DNA from: CAZJYI01 sp964550025
GTDB taxonomy: Bacteria > Verrucomicrobiota > Kiritimatiellia > UBA8416 > CAYOBW01
Length of the DNA stretch: 41,384 nucleotides
Direction: 5' to 3'
NCBI GenBank assembly: GCA_964550025.1
Contig: CAZJYI010000103.1
Coordinates: 1 to 41,384 of the forward strand
The translations under genes and the position numbers were made by a program. A model generated the notes under the pieces. The model did not search any database, was not told where the DNA came from, and saw only the letters and a list, made by a program, of their open reading frames with translations. Below are positions 34,728 through 41,384 of this stretch, piece by piece (position 1 is the stretch's first letter; each line of letters begins with the position of its first letter).

Positions 34728-37700
34728 ATGATCTGTGCGAGCAAAAGACGTTTTTCTGGGTGCAGCCGGGCGATCGCGCTCGCGGCCACGTTCTCCCTGT
34801 GTGCCGTCGCCGCGACCTGCCGGGCGGACTCCGTGGTCATGTTCAACGAGATCATGTATCACCCCGCCGGCGATACGCAGGCGTTGGAGTGGGTCGAGAT
34901 CTTCAACGCGCTTTCCTACGATATGGACATCTCGGGGTGGGAGCTGGACGGGGGGATCGAGTACACGTTTCCCGATGGGACGACCATTCCGAGTGAGGGC
35001 TATGTTGTCGTGGCCAAATCCCCGGCCGCGCTCGAAGCCGCGGCCGGCATCAGCAACGTCTACGGTCCTTTCAACGGACAACTCGCCAACGGCGGCGAGG
35101 CAATCCGGCTCGAGAACAACAGCGGCCGCGATATGGACGAAGTCAGCTACGGCGACGGCGGCACGTGGCCCGTCGCCCCCGACGGCTCCGGCGTCAGCCT
35201 GGCCAAGGTCGCGCCCTTCACGGCCAGCCCGCCGGCCGAAAGCTGGCACTTCAGCCGGCAGCTCGGGGGCACGCCGGGGGCCGAGAACTTCCCCGGCGCC
35301 GACGGCCCCGTCCAGACGGCACTGCTCGAACGGGACGGCACCTGGCGGTACAACGACGACGGCGCGGACCTCGGTACAGCGTGGCGCGAGCGAAGCTACG
35401 ACGCGTCTTCCTGGTCGAACGGGCAGGCGTTTTTCAACTCCGACCTCGGTGGTGGCGGCGGCTACCTGGTCACCGACGGACTCGTGCAACGCTACCGCGC
35501 TGAGGACATCACCGGGCTGAGCGACAATGACGTTGTCGGCGCCTGGTCCGACCTGGCTCTCGGCGACGGCACGGCGCAGGACACGACGGCCGACGGCGAT
35601 CCGCGCTACTTCGCCAATGTCGTCAACGGCAAGGCCGTCGTCCGTTTCGACGGGACGACCGACGAGCTGCGTGCCTCGCAGACACCGGGCATCGGCCCAA
35701 CGGACGGTTTCGCGTACTTCATTGTGCTCAAAGCCAATGCAACGCTCACGAACGGCGGGGTGACGGACGGCGGCGGCGATTACATCTTCGACCGCGAACA
35801 CAATCCCAACGGCAACCCGCTGGTGTCACTGAAACCTGTCAACGGCCGTTTCGGATACCAGACACGCTACGACAACGGCAGCGGGCTTGGCGGCCCCGTC
35901 TCGACGACGCTCATTTCGCAGGCCGAGTTCCAGATCGTAACCCTGCGGCGCAACCGTACGACCAGCCGGTTCGAGATCTGGGTGGACGGCACGCTGGAGG
36001 GCTCGACAGCCGACAGCGGCAGCGGCCTCACGCCGCCGCCCATCAATATCGGGCGGCATGCCACGAGCACCTCCAGCGCGTTCATCGGCGATATCGCCGA
36101 ACTGCTGATCTACAGCCGCGAGCTCGGCGACGACGAGCTGCAGGCGGTCGGGGCCTACCTTGCCGGCGAGTACAACATCGACACCGCGTTCGGCGGTGCC
36201 GTTGGCCGTACGCCGCTTTCGGCCGCGACACCGACTTGCTACTTTCGACAGTCCTTCGTGTTCGACGGGAACCCGGCAGATACTCAGCTTTCGTTATCAT
36301 CGTGGCTCGCTGACGGCGCCGTCTTCTACCTTAACGGACAGGAGATCCATCGGGCCAACATGCCGGGCGGCGCCGTCACGTTCGCGACCGCGGCCCTCTC
36401 GGACGTCGCGGACCCGTGGTCCCCCTTGTTTACCGTCCTGCCGGCCGGGCCGCTCGTGGCGGGCGAGAACGTTTTTGCGGTGGAGACCCACCGGGCAGCC
36501 GGCGGAACAAACACCTTCTTTGGGGCCGAGCTCCAATCGACCGAGACGGTGCCCGAACCAACAGCCCTGTCCCCGTTGGCGATCAACGAGCTCGAAGGCG
36601 TGACCAACGCGGCGTGGTGGATCGAGCTCGTCAACCTCAGCGGGGCGGCACTCAACCCCCACGGGTACGTTCTGTCGCTCGGCGGTGATGCCGGGCGTGA
36701 GTACGTTGTCACGAACACGTCTCTCCCCGCGGGAGAGTTCCTGTTGTTGACCGAGGACGAGCTTGGTTTCGACGCGCTCGACGAGGATGCCGTGTTTCTC
36801 TACCGTCCCGGCCGCTCCGGCGTGGCCGACGCGCGCGTGGCAAAGCGATCGTTGCGCGGACGACATGACGCGGATTGGTTGCGGCCGGCTTCATCGACCC
36901 CCGGTTCCTCCAACGTGTTCTCGTTCCGGGAAGACGTTGTCATTAACGAGATCATGTACCATCACCAGGCGACCAACGACGGCGTCACCTTCGCCGAGTC
37001 GGGCGAGGAATGGATCGAGCTCTATAACCGCGGCACGGGGACGGTGGACATCGGGGGCTGGGAGCTCGAGGGCGGCGTTCGATACGACTTTGCCCCGGGC
37101 ACACGGCTGGACGCCGGCGCCTACCTTGTTGTCAGCAATCTCTCGGGGCGGCTGTCCGACCGCGGCGAACGCATTGTCCTGGTCGACGCCGCCGGCAACC
37201 CGGCGGACGAAGTGCAGTACTTCGAAGGCGGCCGGTGGCCGTCGTTCGCCGACGGCGGCGGGTCCAGCCTCGAGCTGCGCGACCCGGACGCGGACAACAA
37301 CACCCCGGAAGCCTGGGCGGCAAGCGACGAAGGGCGGCGCGCGACGTGGCGCACCTACACCTACCGCGCCACCGCGGCCGCAAGCAGCGTGGGACCGGAC
37401 AACCAGTGGAAGGAGTTCGTCATCGGGTTGCTGGATTCCGGGGTAATCCTGCTCGACGACATCAGCGTGGTCGAGGATCCCGACGGCGCGGCGGTCGAAC
37501 TGGTATCCACCCGCTACTTCGAAGGCGGCATCGGCGACTGGCGCATTATCGGCAACCACCGACACGGTGAAGTCGTGACCGATCCGGACGACGGGGGGAA
37601 CCAGGTGCTCCGGCTGGTGGCGTCCGGCCCGACGGAGCACATGCACAACCATGCGAACATCACGCTGGCCGGCGGCCAGAGCGTTGAGAACGGCAAGGTG

Positions 37701-40700
37701 TACGAGGTCTCCTTCCGCGCGAAGTGGCTCGCAGGGTCCCGCCTGCTCAACACGCGGCTCTATTTCAACCGTGTCCCGAAGACCTTCGTGCTCGATGTTC
37801 CCATGACGAACGGAACACCGGGTGCGCGCAACTCGGCGTATGCGACGAATATCGGTCCGACCTACGCCGCCTTTTCCCACGAACCCGCCGTGCCCGATGC
37901 GGAGCAACCGGTCACCGTGTCCGTCGTTGCCGCCGACCCGGACGGCGTGGCAACCATGAGCGCGTGGTATGCGGTGGACGGCGGCGCGTGGCAGCAGGTG
38001 GGGATGACGCCGCAGGGCGGGGGGCGCTACGCGGCCTCCATTCCCGGGCAGAGCGCAGGGGCGATCGTGCACTTCTACGCAGAGGGTGCCGATGGACTGG
38101 GAGCGCCGTCGACCTTTCCCGCCGCCGGCAGAGACGCGCGTGCGCTGTACGAAGTCGACGATGGGCTGGCCAGTCCGACGTTGCACAATTTCCGCATCGT
38201 CATGACCGCGGCCGAGGCCGACTTCATGGATACGGACATCCACCTGATGAGCAACGAACGGCTGGGTTGCACCGTCATTTTCGAGGAGCACGATGTCTAC
38301 TACGATGCCGGCGTTCGCTACAAGAGCAGTGAGCGCGGACGCGTGAGAGATGCGCGCATCGGTTTCAAAGTGGGGTTCAACGCCGACCGGCCCTTCCTCG
38401 GCGTTCATGGGAGTGTGTCTATCGACCGCTCGGCCGGGCAGGCCGTGGGGCAGCGCGAGATGCTAATCAACCAGGTCATGAATCGTGGCGGCGGCGCGGT
38501 CAGCAAGTACACCGACCTGATCAAGGTCATCGCGCCGAAGAACGAGCACACGAGTGCCGCCGAGCTGCAGCTCGCGCGCTTCGGCGATGTCTTCCTCGAC
38601 GGCCAGTTCGACAACGGACGGCAGGGGACGCTGTTCGAATACGAACTGATCTACTACCCCAGGACGGCAAACGCCCAAGGCTACAAGCTGCCGTCGCCCG
38701 ACAGCGTCGTGGGCACGGTGATCAACAACAAGGGCGACGACAAGGAGAACTACCGCTGGCCGTTTCTGATCAAGAACCGCCGTGCGCGCGACGACTACAG
38801 CGTGTTCATCGCGTTCGCAAAGATCTTCGGCCTGTCCGGCACGACATTCAACGAACAGGTTGGAACTGTTGCCGACGTCGACCAATGGCTGCGCTACATG
38901 GCCTATGCCGTGGCGGACGGACACGGAGACAGTTACCCGTCGGGAAGCAACCGTCACAACGCGATGTTCTACGTACGGCCCTCGGACGGCCGCGTTCTGT
39001 TCTTCCCGCACGACATGGATTTCAGCTACAGCACAAGGCGCGCACTCGTCCCGAACCCGGACCTGCAGAAACTCATCGGCACGGCGGAACGCGAACGCCT
39101 CTACCACGGGCATGTGTGGGATATCCTGCAAACGGCATACAACACGGCCTACATGCAGACCTGGACCGATCGCTTCGGTGCGCTCTTGCCCGGACAGAAC
39201 TTCGCCGGCTATCTCAGTTTCATCTCCTCCCGGCACGACTACCTCGTGGGGCAGATCAACAGCCGCGTGGCCCCGGCCTATCCCTTCGAGGTCACAACCC
39301 CGAGCGGCTCCACACGCTTCGGAACGCAGATCACGGTGGAGGGCAACGCCTGGATCGACGTCAAGGAGATCTACCTGGATGGGCAGTCCGTCCCGCTCGA
39401 CCTGGCATGGAGTGCGTCGGGCTCCGGAACGAGCAGGACCTACTCATGGTCGACAACCGTTCCGCTCGATCCGGGGCTCAACACCCTGACCTTTCTCGCA
39501 TACGGTTTCCGGGGCGACCTCGTCGGATCCGACACCATCACGATGCACACCGGCGCCACCGGGTTCCCCCTTCAGGATCATCTCCGAATCACGGAAATGA
39601 TGGTTGCGCCGCTCGGCGGAAGCGCGTACGAGTTCATCGAGTTCTTCAATACCGGAAGCGCCGCCCTCGACCTGACCGACGTGCGCTTCACTTCGGGCGT
39701 CGATTTCGATTTCGCGGCCGCCGGCTTCACGACCCTCGATGCGGGGGCGTACTGCGTGATCGTGAGCGATCCCGTCGCGTTCGGTGCGCGCTACGATACC
39801 AACGGCATTGTCATCGCGGGGACGTTCACCGGCAAGCTGGCCAACGAGGGGGAAACGATCGAGATTCTTGGCCCGCTCAACGCGGAGATTCTGCGCTTCG
39901 CCTACCAGACCGGCAGGGGTTGGCCGCTGGCGGCGTGCGGCCCGGGCCATGCTCTCGTTCCCCTGGCCGATGCCGTTGACGGTCAGCACGCCGGTTCGCT
40001 CTACCACGGGGGCAACTGGCGGGCCGGAACCTGGATCCACGGTTCACCCGGCGGCCCCGACCCGGCGCCTCCCGACGGGCCCGTCATCAACGAGCTTGTT
40101 GCGCATACCGATTTCGCGGATGCCGGCTATCCGGACTACGACTCCAACGACCGCATCGAGCTGTTCAACCGCTCGGCTTCCCCGGCAACGTTGGACGATC
40201 ACTACCTCAGCGACGACCGCGATGACCTCGCCAAATGGGCCATCCCGCCGACAAACATCCCGTCGGCCGGCCGGCTGACGTTCGACGAGGTCGCCGGCTT
40301 CCACAGCCCGATTACCAACGGGTTCGGGCTGGACAAAGCGGGAGAAGACCTGCTCCTGTCCTATCTTCCGCCGGTCGGGGCGCAACGCGTCGTGGATGCA
40401 ATCCGGTTCAAGGGGCAGGTGAACGAGGTCGCGCTCGGGCGCTACGTCGACGGGGGGTCGTGGTGGTATGCCCTGCCACCCACCACCAACGCCGCCAACG
40501 CTCTGCCCGGACTGCGTCCCGTCTTCACCGAGCTCATGTACCATCCGCCGGACAATCCCACCAATAACCTGCGTGACGAGTTCGTGGAGATTCACAACCC
40601 CACCAGCGATCCTGTTCCGCTCTGGAACACGGCCGGCGTGTGGCGCGTTGCGGGCGGCATCGACTTCGATTTCCCCCCGGCGACAACACTGGCTCCCGGG

Positions 40701-41384
40701 GACTTCCTCACGCTCGTTTCCTTCGATCCTACGAACACCGTGCTGCTCGCCGGGTTCCTGTCCGAGTACGGGCTGACCCACGGCGAAACAACCATCCTTG
40801 GTCCGTACGACGGCCAACTCGACAACCGCGGGGAACGGCTGGCGCTCGAACGCCCGCAGGCCGGCGACCTGCCGGGCGAACCGGTATCGTGGGTTATCGT
40901 CGACGAAGTCATCTACTTCCACCAGGATCCCTGGCCACTGGAGGCCGACGGCACGGGCCGCTCGCTGACGCGCAAACACACCCGGTGGTCGGGCAACGAT
41001 CCCGCGAACTGGTACGCGTCCTTCGCGCCGACCCCCGGCAAGCCGGCTCCCGCCTACGGGCCGGCCGCCGTGCCCGGCTGGTGGCTGGCCGCCGTCAACG
41101 CGGCCTGGACGAACGACTTTCTCGCACACGCCCTTGCCGACCCGGACGGCGACGGCGTGCCCACGTGGCAGGAGTACGTCGCAGGGACAGACCCACTCGA
41201 TGCGGACAGTGTGCCGATGCTCGAGCTGCGCGGCCACGGCGCCACGCTGGAAGTGTTGTTCAACACGGTTGACGCGGGTCCGGACCACAACGGCGCGCAG
41301 CGCCTGTACTCCCTGCAGCGAGCGACGCACAGTCCGTCCAGCGCGTTCACCGACGTACCGGGCTCCATGGACGTCGTCGGCGAC
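34728..41384 (+). CDS. Giant secreted LTD-CotH kinase-fold protein C' (3' truncated), paralogue of protein C
   Basis: The frame is open from 34728 to the window edge, 2219 codons with no stop. An in-frame TGA at 34713 leaves 34728 as the first possible ATG. It gives a signal peptide of 33 residues (AIALAATFSLCAVAA, cut near CRA/DS), followed by DSVVMFNEIMYHP as in protein C. Order: LTD (35-170); a beta-galactosidase-type jelly roll (about 199-241 and 500-603) split by a LamG-like domain (242-497); LTDs (611-732, 736-858); carbohydrate-binding-like domain with EHMHNHA (H971, H973, H975); Ig-like (1052-1135); CotH domain (1152-1515) with K1199, D1401, N1411 and HDMD (D1429, D1431); beta-sandwich (1519-1609); LTDs (1615-1745, 1782-1915, 1929-2085). 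It then reaches a calcium-type motif, DPDGDGVPTWQEYVAGTDP (2138-2156), where protein C instead continues with FN3-like repeats. The C-terminal tail is outside the window. The Shine-Dalgarno is weak (gtgag, 34712-34716). Confidence 0.9.
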   Translation, partial: MICASKRRFSGCSRAIALAATFSLCAVAATCRADSVVMFNEIMYHPAGDTQALEWVEIFNALSYDMDISGWELDGGIEYTFPDGTTIPSEGYVVVAKSPAALEAAAGISNVYGPFNGQLANGGEAIRLENNSGRDMDEVSYGDGGTWPVAPDGSGVSLAKVAPFTASPPAESWHFSRQLGGTPGAENFPGADGPVQTALLERDGTWRYNDDGADLGTAWRERSYDASSWSNGQAFFNSDLGGGGGYLVTDGLVQRYRAEDITGLSDNDVVGAWSDLALGDGTAQDTTADGDPRYFANVVNGKAVVRFDGTTDELRASQTPGIGPTDGFAYFIVLKANATLTNGGVTDGGGDYIFDREHNPNGNPLVSLKPVNGRFGYQTRYDNGSGLGGPVSTTLISQAEFQIVTLRRNRTTSRFEIWVDGTLEGSTADSGSGLTPPPINIGRHATSTSSAFIGDIAELLIYSRELGDDELQAVGAYLAGEYNIDTAFGGAVGRTPLSAATPTCYFRQSFVFDGNPADTQLSLSSWLADGAVFYLNGQEIHRANMPGGAVTFATAALSDVADPWSPLFTVLPAGPLVAGENVFAVETHRAAGGTNTFFGAELQSTETVPEPTALSPLAINELEGVTNAAWWIELVNLSGAALNPHGYVLSLGGDAGREYVVTNTSLPAGEFLLLTEDELGFDALDEDAVFLYRPGRSGVADARVAKRSLRGRHDADWLRPASSTPGSSNVFSFREDVVINEIMYHHQATNDGVTFAESGEEWIELYNRGTGTVDIGGWELEGGVRYDFAPGTRLDAGAYLVVSNLSGRLSDRGERIVLVDAAGNPADEVQYFEGGRWPSFADGGGSSLELRDPDADNNTPEAWAASDEGRRATWRTYTYRATAAASSVGPDNQWKEFVIGLLDSGVILLDDISVVEDPDGAAVELVSTRYFEGGIGDWRIIGNHRHGEVVTDPDDGGNQVLRLVASGPTEHMHNHANITLAGGQSVENGKVYEVSFRAKWLAGSRLLNTRLYFNRVPKTFVLDVPMTNGTPGARNSAYATNIGPTYAAFSHEPAVPDAEQPVTVSVVAADPDGVATMSAWYAVDGGAWQQVGMTPQGGGRYAASIPGQSAGAIVHFYAEGADGLGAPSTFPAAGRDARALYEVDDGLASPTLHNFRIVMTAAEADFMDTDIHLMSNERLGCTVIFEEHDVYYDAGVRYKSSERGRVRDARIGFKVGFNADRPFLGVHGSVSIDRSAGQAVGQREMLINQVMNRGGGAVSKYTDLIKVIAPKNEHTSAAELQLARFGDVFLDGQFDNGRQGTLFEYELIYYPRTANAQGYKLPSPDSVVGTVINNKGDDKENYRWPFLIKNRRARDDYSVFIAFAKIFGLSGTTFNEQVGTVADVDQWLRYMAYAVADGHGDSYPSGSNRHNAMFYVRPSDGRVLFFPHDMDFSYSTRRALVPNPDLQKLIGTAERERLYHGHVWDILQTAYNTAYMQTWTDRFGALLPGQNFAGYLSFISSRHDYLVGQINSRVAPAYPFEVTTPSGSTRFGTQITVEGNAWIDVKEIYLDGQSVPLDLAWSASGSGTSRTYSWSTTVPLDPGLNTLTFLAYGFRGDLVGSDTITMHTGATGFPLQDHLRITEMMVAPLGGSAYEFIEFFNTGSAALDLTDVRFTSGVDFDFAAAGFTTLDAGAYCVIVSDPVAFGARYDTNGIVIAGTFTGKLANEGETIEILGPLNAEILRFAYQTGRGWPLAACGPGHALVPLADAVDGQHAGSLYHGGNWRAGTWIHGSPGGPDPAPPDGPVINELVAHTDFADAGYPDYDSNDRIELFNRSASPATLDDHYLSDDRDDLAKWAIPPTNIPSAGRLTFDEVAGFHSPITNGFGLDKAGEDLLLSYLPPVGAQRVVDAIRFKGQVNEVALGRYVDGGSWWYALPPTTNAANALPGLRPVFTELMYHPPDNPTNNLRDEFVEIHNPTSDPVPLWNTAGVWRVAGGIDFDFPPATTLAPGDFLTLVSFDPTNTVLLAGFLSEYGLTHGETTILGPYDGQLDNRGERLALERPQAGDLPGEPVSWVIVDEVIYFHQDPWPLEADGTGRSLTRKHTRWSGNDPANWYASFAPTPGKPAPAYGPAAVPGWWLAAVNAAWTNDFLAHALADPDGDGVPTWQEYVAGTDPLDADSVPMLELRGHGATLEVLFNTVDAGPDHNGAQRLYSLQRATHSPSSAFTDVPGSMDVVGD

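Overview
The window looks like part of a GC-rich genome (estimated by eye, not computed) from the PVC superphylum, most plausibly Kiritimatiellota or a Verrucomicrobia/Lentisphaerota relative. The basis is the protein types: DUF2341-LamG units, LTD-CotH proteins, Calx-beta, Big_5 and FN3-like repeats, and a DxDGDGxxxxxEYxAGTDP calcium-type motif. It contains no rRNA, tRNA or taxonomic marker, so the placement is an inference. A 100-base N run shows that it is a draft or metagenome scaffold.

Layout: everything recognisable is on the + strand. It opens with the C-terminal end of an AraC-family regulator (2-274) and a short AT-rich leader with candidate operators. Five giant secreted proteins then fill nearly all the rest: A (486-10811, 3441 aa), B (11024-16756, 1910 aa), C (17148-25013, 2621 aa), A' (25171-34350, 3059 aa) and C' (34728-41384, at least 2219 aa, running off the window). 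A and A' are paralogues, and so are C and C'. The order A-B-C-A'-C' therefore looks like a duplicated cassette with one member missing or lost. Each protein has a signal peptide. None shows a glycoside hydrolase, protease or autotransporter barrel. The only enzyme-like domains are the CotH kinase-fold domains in C and C'; the rest is beta-sandwich binding or adhesion modules.

Three things link the proteins. First, a roughly 170-200 aa module (W..DADSGI at its start, FH.YGL.NRE at its end) occurs 13 times across A, B, C and A'; I cannot match it to a named family. Second, the four complete proteins all end in a short tail, S/T-L/I-L/F-I-hydrophobic-R-stop, written with different codons and placed after unrelated domains. 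Third, domains have been shuffled between genes: the DNPGFE domain that starts mature B is an internal domain near the end of C. My working inference is a set of large extracellular or surface glycan-binding or matrix proteins, with two CotH-type kinases that might act on extracellular partners. The secretion or anchoring route may use the C-terminal tail.

The intergenic spaces hold structured DNA: a 201-bp inverted-repeat element next to the assembly gap, a triple-hairpin element with complementary loops before A', an 82-bp inverted-repeat element before C', and an inverted repeat that would hide the ribosome-binding site of B.
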